DNA of 64,000 nt, from NCBI RefSeq assembly GCF_014356525.2, contig NC_052505.1:22837432-22901431 (forward strand). The letters run 5' to 3'. The DNA comes from Nilaparvata lugens. Taxonomy: Eukaryota > Arthropoda > Insecta > Hemiptera > Delphacidae. The position numbers and the translations under genes were made by a program. The notes below the pieces were generated by a model that saw only the letters and a program-made list of their open reading frames with translations, was not told where the DNA came from and ran no database searches. Below, in pieces: positions 1 through 10,875 of this stretch; position 1 is the stretch's first letter; each line of letters opens with the position of its first letter.

Positions 1-355
1 AGCAACCATTGTATTGAGTTTAATTAAAAGCCAATCAGAAAGAGGCTTACAAATTGTTCAAGGAAGAGATAAGTTTTTCTGAAAACCACTTCTTCTGGCT
101 TGTGATCTTGACCTGAGAGGATGCACATAGAGTTTAGGGTTCTTTCTTCCTTTAAAATTTTAAAATTATCAAGCCAACCCCTTTTTTAAATGTGAAATAT
201 TTGTAATTAATGTTAAATTATCTGTGAACTCAGTGTTGTTGAAGAGTTCGTAATTTGTAATCAATTCCCATAAATATATATTTAATTCGGAAAGAAATCT
301 ATAAGAAACCAGGACCACGCGTTAGCCCAGCAGAGACGAAAGGGACCTGCCTAAT
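1..355. repeat. Dispersed repeat A, copy 1 (left end cut by the window)
   Basis: This segment is repeated in the same orientation at 24293-24645. Long stretches match with scattered substitutions and small indels; I estimate roughly 88-90% identity by eye. Shared landmarks are the run around 'gaggatgcacat', 'tttagggttctttcttcc' and 'accacgcgttagcccagcag'. No coding sequence is visible. It could be an LTR or untranslated leader of a retroelement, but no terminal TG/CA or primer-binding site is convincing, so the class is left open. Confidence 0.8.
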
Positions 356-2538
356 TAATTATTGGAAATAATTAATTCAATCTACGAGACCGTCAAGAAC
401 GTCATTAATGTGAGTGATAAATCAAACGAGCTCTTTTAAGGCCTTTCTACGCATAATTAGGGAATTAATCAAAAGCGCTATACAAGTTAAATTAAATTAA
501 AGGAAAAATCACAACGTGTTGAGTGCTATCACATAATTTATAAGAACATTTTATGAATTTACTTGATATATGTAGGAAGCTTACTTCCATGCACGGCCCG
601 AACTCATATAAAACCCTGAGATCTCATGTTGAATATTAATTTACTAATAATTATTATTTGTAAATTGATCAATGTATATCATATTAAATCTGCAGACTGA
701 ACAGGTTTTTAATTGTAGAATTCTGAAGTGACTGGATGTCTAAGCATCAGTATTAAGTATAGTATATTTATAAATTTTAAAGTCCACAATTGTGAATGCT
801 AGTAAACCTTGTGATAATTATTCAGATTTTAAAAATCTAAATTTATTTAAGGAAAATTATAGATATAGAATATTTTATTTATACATTGTTTTATGGGAAT
901 ATATTTTGTATTTTATGTCAGCATACCAATCATAGGAATTTATTTTATCCCAACTCATCTCGTGATATACAGTTTGAGCTGTCTTGGTACAAAAAAAATA
1001 TTCAGCAGCATATAAAATTATTGAATCAATTGATATTGATCTTATTAAGAGCACTCCATATTTATCATCCTTTGATGATAATCATATTAGTCTGCCAGAA
1101 ACAACATATTGACAATTATATTAATAAGGTTCCAGTTATATCATATAAGGATCCAGAGAGCTTCAAGAACTGGCGTTGTAAGTTCTAAGGAATTTTAGAA
1201 GGATAAATTGGTGAACACCTGTATTCATGACAAGCGTTTTAAGGATCAACTAGAAAAATTATAGTTGGTCTTTATTATTCTTTATTGTGTACATGGTTAC
1301 TGATAATCAGTCATCAACTATTCTTTTGATTTCCTCATTGGTATTCTTCAAGAACTTCATAGAAGCAGCGGTAAGAATTAATAATCACCGGTCATCGAAC
1401 CTTATGGTGATTAATTGCATCTGGAAAATTCATGTATCTACCACTGAGCTAAAGCTGAGGTTTGAACACAGCAATTTTGCGAGCCGGACGGCCTTAATTT
1501 TTTGTGAATTTATTCGCAAAATAGAGAATTTAGTAACTACTCTTATAAATATCAAGAACATCATATCATCTACAAAGGATTTGTAATTTACCCCTTTACA
1601 CAATGTCACCCAACCAGTGGGGCAAAGGTTTACCACTTTACAATGTGAACATAGTTTAACAGTATATACTGTTAAACAGTACCTGCATATTACAGTGAAG
1701 AATCAATTCAAGTTCTGTGAGTAGCTTTTGCCATTTCACACAGGTTAGAATTTATCAGTTCCTTAGGGGAAAGCTTGTGTTTTCTCTGAAAATCCTACAC
1801 TTTTTAATCCAATCTAATTCACTTTTGATCCCAGTATCAAATCAACAACAGTGACTATGATCACCAGACAAATATTAATAAAGGTGAGAAATTGAGTGTA
1901 CTTGGAGAATTCGAAAAACTAGATAAATAAATGTCAAATGAAGATTGTTAAAAGTTCTAACGCAGTGAACATGTTTCTAATGATTTCAAGAAAGTTTGCA
2001 CGTGGACAAGTTATAGTGGGAAAGTATGATTTGTGTATTCTGATTCTCTGTAGAGAACTGGGTATTCTCTCCATATTTTTTGAAAAAGATTGATAACTGA
2101 CAACTTTTAAATAGAAATTGACAACTTTGATTGATAGAGTTCATCAGTGTAGCACTCCCTGACAAGCTTGCCTATTCAATAAAACAGCAGAAAATCAATG
2201 GGATAAAGGGTATTTTCTCTATGTTTCTTCTTCAATTCCGATAAATAGAGATGATCACCGTATCATCATTTAGATTCTCAATAATTTCATTCAGATCATT
2301 CTCCAATTTCTCTGTATCCATTCAGTACAAATAATAGCAGATCTATTCATTGAATATCAGCCCTAAATTTTAGTTTTCATGATAACTATCAGCTATCAGC
2401 TATCTTAGATGTTAGTTTCACAGGATGGCTCATAACCTAAGCTTGGCAGCTTGAAATAAGCTTAGCAGCTCAAGAGCGATGAGAAACTTCAAGCTTTAGA
2501 GTCTCTCCATCAATAGAATTGATAAAAATTGAATATAC
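356..2538. other. AT-rich non-coding stretch without recognisable genes
   Basis: Only short open frames without family resemblance are present. The first part after 355 may still belong to repeat A. The stretch holds a perfect 24-bp palindrome at 1654-1677 and short tandem duplications near 2388-2405 ('atcagct' repeated). I see no promoter, RNA gene or exon that can be supported. Confidence 0.6.
1654..1677. repeat. Perfect 24-bp palindrome
   Basis: Arms gtttaacagtat and atactgttaaac are exact reverse complements with no spacer. It could be a binding site for a dimeric protein or a chance hairpin in AT-rich DNA. No context assigns a role. Confidence 0.7.
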
Positions 2539-2625
2539 TACCGTGTGCGGCAGCGAAACTTCCTTTTTGGAAGTGAACGTCATTCAGTCAGCTGATGTCG
2601 TAGTAGAGCGAATTTGGTCTCGTTG

Positions 2626-2818
2626 AAGAGGCCAGACCATGAAGTTTTCTTCCCGACATGTTCAGTCGCCATCATGAATTGGAACAATGAGAAGCGCGCA
2701 TTTGCCGTTGAGACTTATTTTTCGAGCGGATGTTCTGTGATCAGAACCCAGCGCGCATTCCAAAATCGCTCTAATTTAGCCCCTTTGGCTACTGTCCCGG
2801 ACTGAAAATCAATTGTTA
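2626..2818 (+). repeat. Left copy of ~192-bp direct repeat flanking the nested LINE
   Basis: This stretch is repeated at 3800-3992 with roughly 13-16 differences by eye (about 7%). Copy 1 ends exactly where the LINE sequence begins and copy 2 starts just after the LINE's GAA tail. That is the arrangement of a target-site duplication of unusual length. Confidence 0.85.
2674..2805 (+). pseudogene. Mariner-like transposase, N-terminal fragment (copy 1)
   Basis: An open frame starts at the ATG at 2674 (MNWNNEKRAF...) and stops at 2805 after about 43 residues. The stretch with AVETYFSSGCSVIRTQRAF resembles the N-terminal helix-turn-helix region of mariner-like transposases common in insects (annotated DUF4817 in some databases, from memory). 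The product would normally be over 300 residues, so this is only the DNA-binding start. The ORF can be read upstream to an ATG at 2614, but the family start fits 2674. The segment recurs at 3848-3960 on the far side of the LINE insertion, with several substitutions and a premature stop. Confidence 0.7.
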
Positions 2819-3799
2819 TAACCAAAAGCCCACAGTACGGGTGCAATCTGAGTTGAGTGAAGAGCTGGAAATCAAACGAGGGGTTCGTCAGGGCTGTGTG
2901 CTTTCACCACTCCTTTTCAACATTTATTTCGAAAGAATCATCAGCAAGGCCCTAGAAGATGAGACTGGAGGTATAAGAGTTAATGGCACACCTATCAACA
3001 ACCTAAGGTATGCGGATGACACTGTACTGCTGGTAGAAATATGGAAGATCTCCAGAGGATGCTGAACAGTGTCATTACTGCAAGCAAAGAAGGTGGTTTG
3101 AGTCTGAATTCTAAAAAGACAAAGTACATGGTAATCACCAAAGACCAACCTCCTATCGGGGATCTATTTGCTGAAGGAATCCGTTTGGAGCGGGTGGATT
3201 CCTACATGTACCTTGGGACACGGGTAACTTCCAATGCTGATAACTGCTCAGAACTCAGAATAAGAATAGAGAAAGCACGTTCCACATTTATCAGGATCAA
3301 GAATTTACTGACATCAAAAGACATCAAGCTTGAATTACGAATGCGTCTCCTTAAATGTTTCGTGTTTCCTGTACTATTATATGGTGTGGAAGCATGGACA
3401 TTGAATAGATGGGGTGAGAAGAAAATACAAGCCTTTGAGATGTGGACCTATCGCAGAATGCTGAGAATCTCATACACCGATCATGTTACAAATGAAGAGG
3501 TTCTGAGGAGAATGGGTAAGAAACTGCAACTCATTGGTGAAATCAAGGAGCGCAAATTAAGGTACCTGGGTCACATAATGAGAGGTCACAAGTATGGAAT
3601 ATTGCACCTCATTATGCAAGGCAAAATAACAGGTAGGAGGTCAGTGGGGCGAAGAAGGATATCTTGGTTGCGCAATTTAAGGGATTGGTTCAAGTGCACC
3701 TCAAATGAACTTTTTAAGTCAGCTGTAAGCAGGGTGAAAATTTCCATCATGATAGCCAACCTCTGCCATGGAGACGGCACATGAAGAAGAAGAAGAAGA
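2819..3799 (+). mobile_element. RTE-like non-LTR retrotransposon, 5'-truncated insertion
   Basis: The insertion begins inside the reverse transcriptase domain and ends with a (GAA)n-type tail at 3784-3799 directly after the stop codon. It is flanked by the ~192-bp direct repeat. The lack of upstream ORF and endonuclease indicates 5' truncation, the usual outcome of target-primed reverse transcription. Clade assignment rests on the RT and C-terminal motifs and is approximate. Confidence 0.85.
2841..3784 (+). pseudogene. Reverse transcriptase (RTE-like LINE), C-terminal half with frameshift
   Basis: The first frame (2841-3065) contains GVRQGCVLSPLLFNIYFERI, an RT motif around the finger/palm boundary, and RYADDTVLL, the catalytic YADD box. 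A frameshift near 3040 moves the reading to another frame (3041-3784, 247 residues) with KTKYMVITK, the thumb region, YLGHIMRG and a basic tail (GRRSVGRRRISWLRNL) typical of the C-terminus of RTE-like elements. The protein would copy element RNA at a nicked target site. The endonuclease and first RT blocks are missing, so it cannot be functional. The second frame is unbroken over 740 bp, so the insertion is not very old. Confidence 0.85.
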
Positions 3800-3992
3800 A
3801 AGAGGCCAGACCATAAAGTTTTCTTCCCGACATGTTCATTCGCCATCATGCATTGGAACAATGAGAAGCGCGCATTTTTCGTTGAGAATTATTTTTCGAG
3901 CGGATGTTCTGTGATCAAAACCCAGCGCGTATTTCGAAATCGATCTAATTGAGCCCTTTTGGCTACTGTCCCGGACTGGGGATCAATTGTTA
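3800..3992 (+). repeat. Right copy of ~192-bp direct repeat flanking the nested LINE
   Basis: Counterpart of 2626-2818. The mariner transposase reading breaks here with a stop soon after the equivalent of RTQRAF. The sequence then continues beyond 3992 into the rest of the mariner element, showing that copy 2 is the one contiguous with the 3' part. Confidence 0.85.
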
Positions 3993-4480
3993 CTTAGGTC
4001 ACTACGTTTAGACAAACTGCAAGTGCAACAAGACGAGGCCCATTAGGTCACCTGAGATCATTGAGGCAGCGAGAGATTCAATGTTGAGATCACATCACCA
4101 CAGCGTTCTGCGCGCAAACATGCGTCTGCTCTTGGGCTTTCCGATCGTTCTGTGAAAAATCTTCCATTATGATCTTCGTTTCCATCCATAAAAGATGGCA
4201 ACTGTGCAGGAGCATTCTGAATTAGGAGCGATTTGGAGTGGCCAGCCCGATCTCCCGATTTGAATCCTTGTGACTTTTTTCCTATGGGTTTTTTTTTTTG
4301 AAATCCCTTGCTTATTTGAACCGTTTTAGGACCCTACAAGATTTGAAAACCAATATCAGGGACGAAATTGCTAACAACGCCTGCAATGCTGGCAGGAGTC
4401 ATGAAAAACGCCAAAAATCGGTTTACTCAGTGTATGGAGAATGGGGAACGTCATATACCTGATTCGATATTCGAAACTAA
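3993..4480 (+). pseudogene. Mariner-like transposase remnant, internally deleted
   Basis: A broken frame reads RSPEIIEAARDSMLR and, after stops, LRFHP and KMATVQE, the linker between the DNA-binding and catalytic halves. It then passes within about 25 bp to WPARSPDLNPCDFF (about 4238-4279), the block holding the third catalytic aspartate of mariner transposases. The region with the first two catalytic aspartates is therefore deleted. The remaining 3' part continues to about 4480 with frameshifts. Confidence 0.75.
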
Positions 4481-4595
4481 TTGAAATAAAACTTTATTTT
4501 TGTGTCTACATTACACAAAATAAATACAAACTTTCTGATCCATACAAATAGTTTTATTCACTTTTGAAAAGGAAGATTCGCTGCTGCACCCTGTA

Positions 4596-7483
4596 CTATC
4601 ATCATCAATGCATTATTTTAGTAACGATACTGGTATCGTTACATTAAGTACAGGTACATTTTCGAGGTTGGGTCATCTCAACAATGAACTCTTGAATAAA
4701 CCATGCTACCCACATTTCGGAATAGATTTGAAAACAGACATTTAACCCAAGATTATAACACAGTCCATGAATAAATAATGTGAGCAGCATCTCATGTCTC
4801 GAAACAGATTTGAAAACAGACAATCATAGCTCAGTATTTATTTAGAGACCAAGTTAACAAGACACCAGCAGCCATAGGGACGAGGGACTAATTCGCACGG
4901 CTACAATACAACAGAGTGTTGTGTAATAATTCGGACCCAATTTCATTTCTGGCTTGCTCGTCGAAAATAGTACATTATGTGAGGCGTGGCACCTCTTGTT
5001 GAAAAGAGAGAAAAAAGTGGAAAGATAAAAGCAGCCAGGTTAAAAATTTAAAAAGCACTGATGACGACCAACCGTCGCCCCTCTTCGTCTAACAATAGGC
5101 GGCACACTTCAACTGGCAAATTCATATCCAGACCCAGTCTGTGTGCCGTTGAAGCTGAAGCTGATGTACAGCGCTGCACTCGCAGTAAATCAGTTTTATG
5201 AGCTTTCTCTCTAGAGGGTGGACAAAGATGAAACTCTGAATAGAGTGGAAAAGAGACTGGTTGGGAAGGGAGGTGTAATGAGGGAGAGCGAATGATAGGA
5301 GGAAGGAGAGGGAGAGAATAAACGATGGTGAGAGAGATCGAACAATTAGTGAGATATACTTTTCGAAATTCAAATGGATAGCAAAGGCAGTATAGTGGCG
5401 GGGAGGGTGGAGGTGGGTAAAGGTTGAATGAGGCCACGGTGGGAAAATGAGGTTTGGTTGTAGAAAAAGTACGAATAGAAAAAAAAGAAATTAGAATTGA
5501 GAAATGATATTAAGTAGGCAAGTAATGTGAATTATTTTGTGGAATAATGTGTAAGGGGAGAATATTAAAGATGAAAATGTGATTAGAAAGGATGAAGTTT
5601 TAAGTAGTAACAACGTGATTTACTGAATATATTTGAGTAAGCCTTGGTAAGAACAGGAGAAGAAAAACTTTCATGGAGATAATAATAGGTAAAGAAACAA
5701 AAATAATGAACAATGAAATAGGAATTCAATGAGAGCATACAGGTTTTGTTGAATGAAGAGAAAGAGAAAATTAATTTCAGAGAAAAACTATATCAATATA
5801 AGAGTAACAGAATAATGTGAAGTGGAAAAACAATTATAATTAGATTATAAAAGTTTAAAAATTACTTGCTTGTAGATAATGAAATAGTGTTGAAGATCAG
5901 TGTAAACTATTGAGGATGAATAACTTGAATCATGGAGACTCAGATTGAAGTAGATTATTGGACTTGAAATTATAAAGGAAATGAGAAGACAAATAACTAA
6001 TGGAAAGCAATGAGAATAAAGCTGTGGTAAAAACTCTGGGATTGTATTATGAAGATGGACAGACTATGATTTCTTTCTACTATTTTAATAAATTACTACT
6101 AAATTTTACTATTTTGTTTAGGGTGTAAAAAAGTGATGAAATTGAAAATATTTAGAAAAAACAGAGAGGATGAGATGATGATGTTCCTCAGATGAACTAA
6201 GATAAACGATGAGTGTCAAACAGATTGGCATTCGCAGAAGGAGAATGAGTGAGTAGAGATTGGTAAGAATACTGATTTATAATATTGATGCATGCTGTGT
6301 GACCGATGAATATTGAGAAAAAAGATGGAGAAAATAACGATAAACAGAAGGAGGAGAAAGTGAGAATGAGTAACAAAGTATTTTTTCATTCGGTGAAATG
6401 TTTAAATAATGATTTAACGCAACAGATGGAGAAATCCAGAAATTCAGTGTGGTCTGTTTCTGTTTGTTTGAGTGAGGTGGGGATGAGCTGGATTTTTCAA
6501 CTGCTATGGAATTGTGGTAATTTTTAAACAGAGCTGGTCGTTAAATCGGTGATGTAGCCCCCACTTCCCCCTCTTCTAGGGCAACCCTCGAGATAGAATA
6601 ACCCACCCATCACGAGTGTGTCAGAAATACCAGACCAGTTCAATTAGGCTAACCGAATGTATCATCGTTTTTTACAACTGACTCTCTCTCATCGTTTTTA
6701 CCCAACTCTCTCCCCACATCTCTCACACTTGCTTTCTCTCTCTATCTCATTCTGACTTTCTCTTTCATCCCTCACCATCTTCCCACATTCATTGCATTTT
6801 CTCTCTCATATACACTCTCAGTTGCAAAATCTCATTTGTGTCCCATTCATATCTAAAAAAACCACATGAATGATGTAGATAGCAGGAGATGGCTATCATT
6901 TCTCTTGGAAATTTCTCCATTCAAAAATGTATCCTCTTATTTTTGTCTGCAATGTCCAGTATATCCATATTTCAGTTTCACTTGTTTCATCATTTTTCAT
7001 TGTGAGAAAAGGTTTCCAAGTACATTTTCTTCTTTGAATGATTTCTACTAATTAAAATTTTTTATTGCTAAGAGACACAAGATTTCCTGTAACAAATAGT
7101 TATGAGAAGTTTTAAAAAGCAGTTGGGTTCTCATCGAGAATCGATCGATTGTAAAGATTCATTTTTCTTCGAAACATTTCCAAATAAGTCTTCCAAATCG
7201 AAAACAATAATACCTAAATATAATAATCGTCAGATTCTGTATTATAGAGCAGTACGTCTCGTCTATCGATTAATATGTAATATGAAGTACACGTACTGTA
7301 GCTTAGGCTATATTATTCTTGTGACCATAGAATTGGATAATGAGATGATTTATTAATGGATGACTGAGGGTGCTGAAGACATGAAGATGAGTTATGAAAA
7401 GTCATCAATCACCTCACAACTCCATAATGTGGATAAGTTGAATAGACTGTATTATTGATTCAGATTCGCCCACAAAACTTGAA
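4596..7483. other. Non-coding stretch, purine-rich on the + strand
   Basis: No gene is recognisable. Positions about 5220-6360 are strongly purine-rich on the + strand (G and A runs). Open frames of up to 129 codons on the minus strand here are proline/serine/leucine-rich by-products of that composition. A 22-bp hairpin (gtaacgatac, 2-nt gap, inverse) lies at 4621-4642. About 6655-6800 is a TCTC-rich pyrimidine tract. Confidence 0.6.
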
Positions 7484-7570
7484 AAGTTTATTTATTTATT
7501 ACTTGTAAAATGAGAAAATTAACTCGAGAAATTAATTTTCTCATTATACAAGTAATAAATAAATAAACTT
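7484..7570. repeat. Foldback: 39-bp inverted repeat with 9-nt loop
   Basis: Arms at 7484-7522 and 7532-7570 are reverse complements with a single mismatch. The RNA of either strand could form a long hairpin. No terminal duplication was found. It may be a solo MITE-type foldback. Confidence 0.8.
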
Positions 7571-7802
7571 CAAAAAATCACTTGAAATCAATCACTTGTT
7601 TTCCAGGGCCAACCTGGAATAAAATTGTTACCCTGATGAGATCTTTTTGTATGATTGTATGATGAATATTCAACAGTTGAAAGCTCACTAGCTCTCGATA
7701 AGTTCAGCTCGAATATTTTCATGGGCTGTGATGTCGATAATCCCTTTAATTTTTCACAGGTGGAATCACATGAATAAAAATCTGGTGTGGTACACTCACA
7801 CA

Positions 7803-9085
7803 ACTTTCCTTGCTCATTGAACTATAAGCCTCATTATCAAACGAGAATAATTTAGGGGAATAACATAATGACGATTGATGGCAACATATTTGCAACTACG
7901 ATCAGACTACTGTATATGTGTATATACAAATTGTTTTCAGAGTACTTTTTCCTTTATATAAATTGTGAAATTCGATGATTTTTTGAAATTCGTCAAAACA
8001 GCTGTTCTACAGATGAAATATCTGACTATAACTGTGTTCTTTTTATAAACTGCTCTACCTACCCACGGTATATGGAAAAAGAAAAAGTAAAAACCGTGTA
8101 CCTACTGTACCTACCTCATGCACGAGAAGGAGGTTACAAAGTCCATTTCTCAAGGATTGGGTGGACCCCCCATTAGTACCCCAGGAAAAAGACTCATGTC
8201 AGTTGATAGAGCTGATAAATAACTATACAGGGTATGGATTTGAAAAAATCGTTAGAGCCGTTTTTGAGAAAATCGTGAAAAACATGGTTTTTTAGTAACT
8301 GTAATTTTTCTCAAGAAATTACGGAGCTTCTGCAATTTTCTCAGAAATGAGACTCATGTCAGTTGATAGGGCTTATAAATAGCTATCCATGGTATAAATT
8401 TGAAGAAAATCGTTGAAGCCGTTTTCGAGAAAACCGTGAAAAACCTGGTTTTTCAGTCATCATCCGCCATTTTTCTCAAGAATATTACGGAGTTCCTGGA
8501 ATTTTCCCAGAAATCAGACTCATGTGAGTTGATAGGGCTCATGAATATCCATGGTATAAACTTGAACAAAATCGTTGTAGCCGTTTTCGAGAAAACCGTG
8601 AAAAACATGGTTTTTTAGTCATTATCCGCCATTTTTCTCAAGAATATTACGGAGCTCCTGGAATTTTCACAGAAATGAGACTCATGTCAGTTTATAGGGC
8701 TTATAAATAGCTATCCATGGTATAAATTTGAAGAAAATCGTTAGAGCCGTTTTTGAGAAAAACGTGAAAAACATGGTTTTTTAGTAATTATTCGTCATTT
8801 TCTCCGCCATCTTGAATTGAATTTTATTGAATTTCTTATTGTCGGATCCTTATGGTATAAGGACCTCAAGTTTAGAATTTCAAGTCAATCGGTTAATTAG
8901 GAATGGAGTTATCGTGTTCACAGACATACACACATACACACACACACACACATACACACACACAGACCAACACCCAAAAATCATGTTTTTGGACTCAGGG
9001 GACATTGAAACGTATAGAAAACTTGAAATTAGGGTACCTTAATTTTTTTTGGAAAGCAATACTATGGTAATAGGGCAAGGAAAGT
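7803..9085. mobile_element. Non-autonomous element with short inverted ends, internal array and CA tract
   Basis: The left end ACTTTCCTTGC (7803-7813) is the exact inverse of GCAAGGAAAGT at 9075-9085. The same ends bound a second copy at 52558-53610. Both copies share upstream sequence ending 'actcacacaactttcc' and a 3' half that runs through 'gagccgtttt', a CA repeat, and 'tttggactcaggggac'. The interiors near the left end differ. No open reading frame is convincing. The class is unknown; the CA microsatellite appears to be a standard part of the family. Confidence 0.6.
8191..8812. repeat. Four tandem units of ~160 bp
   Basis: Units start at 8191, 8351, 8517 and 8679, each opening with 'gactcatgt' and containing 'aaatcgtt', 'gccgttt(t/c)gagaaaa' and 'cgtgaaaaac'. 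The last unit is cut short and passes into the CA-containing 3' part of the element. The copy at 52940-53090 has only one such unit, so the array expanded within this copy. Confidence 0.85.
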
Positions 9086-9470
9086 GAAAACGTGGAAATC
9101 TTTTCTATAGGATATAGAACATTCAATAAGAACAAAGAGCATTTGTGTAGGATGAAAAATAACAACTTTCACATCCTCAATAATACATTCTAACTGAATG
9201 CTTTTCCATGAAATACATCAGAAATAAATGAAGTCAATATAAACCTAAAAGCTCTGCAGAAAAATATTGAGATCATTTTTCTCGTATTTCAATGAATTGA
9301 ATTATTGAATTTCCAAGAAAAAACGTAATAATTTTCAACTGATTTTGTTATTTTATCCATTTCTAACCTCTTCGTCCTGTAAATGCCAGAAATCTAGTCG
9401 CCCATAACTAGGTCAAACCCGTACGTATTCACAATAAGATATCAAAGTCCAACTTGAGAGAGATCTAAAA
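9086..9470. other. AT-rich non-coding stretch
   Basis: Nothing recognisable on either strand. Confidence 0.5.
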
Positions 9471-9499
9471 GATCCATTATGGTGTGAAACACAATAGGT

Positions 9500-9960
9500 C
9501 TTCTTCTTTCACAGTTTCACACCACGCTTCCATCATTCCTCTCGTTCTTTTATCTTCGCCATTCGTCCCTCTTTGTCAGTCCTACTTCCCCAATCATACA
9601 TCCATCATTCTCTCTCTTTCCTTCCCTTCTAAATTCTACTTCATCACTTTCTCCGTCCACCATTAGTTCCCATTCCGACTAATTCTCTCTTTTTCAACAA
9701 TTCTCTAATCCTTTCTGCTCTGCTTATCGCTATCACGGTCCTCCTGAATGATCACACGTTTCCTCACTTGTCGCCAATATCCTCTCTCTCTTTCTCTCGC
9801 CTATTTCTCTTTCTCCTCTCCCTCTCCTCTATCACTTTCACATCTCTCTCTTTCTCCTCACTCCCTCTCACCTCACTCCCTTTCTACTGTCTCCCTTTCT
9901 CCTCTCTCCCTTTCCACTGTCACCCTTTCCACTCTCACCCTTTCTCCTCTCTCCCTCTTA
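9500..9960 (+). repeat. Pyrimidine-rich tract (CT/CCCTTT low complexity)
   Basis: The + strand is dominated by C and T. From 9840 short units such as 'ctctccctttc' and 'cactgtcaccctttc' recur imperfectly. It ends in 'ctcttaccag' at 9960, a textbook polypyrimidine/AG acceptor context, although this may be coincidental. Confidence 0.7.
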
Positions 9961-10250
9961 CCAGGCTCTCCCGTTCGGTGATTTCCGGAAGTGGAATTTC
10001 CTTCCGGCAGTGGGCGTGTGGATCCGGCGACAGACCGGCGCATCCCCGGGATATTTTTCCGGTCTCTGTGTGAAGGCTAGCATTTAATAGCATGCGAGAT
10101 AAAGTGGTGTCGTCTCATTTTGCCGGACGTCATTTATTGTGTGCCAAAGACCGAAATATGTGTGAACGAGGGAGCTTTTGTGTTTGCCGTCTTTCCTGTT
10201 GTGTGAGACGGAAAGATATCTTCCAATGAATACGATCTCTGTAGATAGAA
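9961..10250. other. GC-rich island of unknown function
   Basis: After the pyrimidine tract the composition shifts to GC-rich sequence with several CpGs (e.g. gatccggcgacagaccggcg near 10020). It holds repeated ccgg motifs. A reading frame passes through it from 9768 to 10073, but the peptide is not recognised. It could be a conserved regulatory block, a non-coding or 5'UTR exon on the + strand, or a repeat fragment. I cannot choose between these from one sequence. Confidence 0.35.
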
Positions 10251-10788
10251 TCGGACTGTTTGATTGGCTCTTTTGTTTGTGGTCGAGCGGAATGGGGCCA
10301 CTGGGTTCAAGGGTAGATTCTGGATGAAAGCTGCATTTTAAGGCGGTGAAGGCTCAAAGGAAGGGGAAGGGGGAAGATTGGCCATCCGACGAATATTTGC
10401 AGATTGAAGCGAATTGGGAGCCTGCATCCATTGGGAGCCTGCATCCATTGGGATAGCCGCATCCATTCACATACACTGACACAGACACACACCACACCAC
10501 ACTAGCTCACGCCACTTTGACATGAAAGCCTTGTAATCAAGCTCAAAATTGAATAGAGATAGTGGGGTAAACAGGGATTAAAATAGTTTAGGAATGATCT
10601 GAACAATATCTTCATATAGCATAGTATAATTTTGTTCAATATTACTGGATACCCATGTTAAGGATCAATGAGGGATAAAGTAAAATAGTCAGGGCGAAAT
10701 GAGCTCATAATATTGAACGAATAACAGAGATATTAATTTGATAGTGATACTGAAAGTACTGAGAAGACCATTTTGATAAATCCTAATT
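10251..10788. other. Non-coding stretch with short tandem duplication
   Basis: A unit of about 20 bp (cattgggagcctgcatc) is repeated about 2.5 times near 10418-10460. No gene is recognised. Confidence 0.5.
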
Positions 10789-10875
10789 GGAAGAAGAAGA
10801 AGCAGAAGAAGAAGAAGAAGAAGAAGAAGAAGAAGAAGAAGAAGAAGAAGAAGAAGAAGAAGAAGAAGAGGAAGG
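10789..10875 (+). repeat. (GAA)n microsatellite
   Basis: About 25 GAA triplets with a few interruptions. It produces artefactual poly-Leu and poly-Phe open frames on the minus strand. Confidence 0.95.

Larger units (their letters stand above)
2541..4593 (+). mobile_element. Tc1/mariner-type DNA transposon, degenerate, with nested LINE
   Basis: The ends form imperfect terminal inverted repeats of about 28-30 bp. The left end runs 2541-2570 and contains GGCAGCGAAACTTCC. The right end runs 4564-4593; read on the minus strand it contains CAGCAGCGAATCTTCC. Both ends abut TA dinucleotides (2539-2540 and 4594-4595), the target duplication expected of this superfamily. Transposase remnants lie inside (N-terminal part near 2674 and again near 3850, C-terminal part near 4235-4280). 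An RTE-like LINE fragment of about 980 bp sits inside at 2819-3799. Stop codons, frameshifts and loss of the central catalytic region make it non-autonomous. Confidence 0.88.

Noticed and set aside
5048..5437. 129-codon proline/serine/leucine-rich minus-strand frame
   Set aside because: Purine-rich + strand gives stop-poor frames; no motif or splice context supports a gene.
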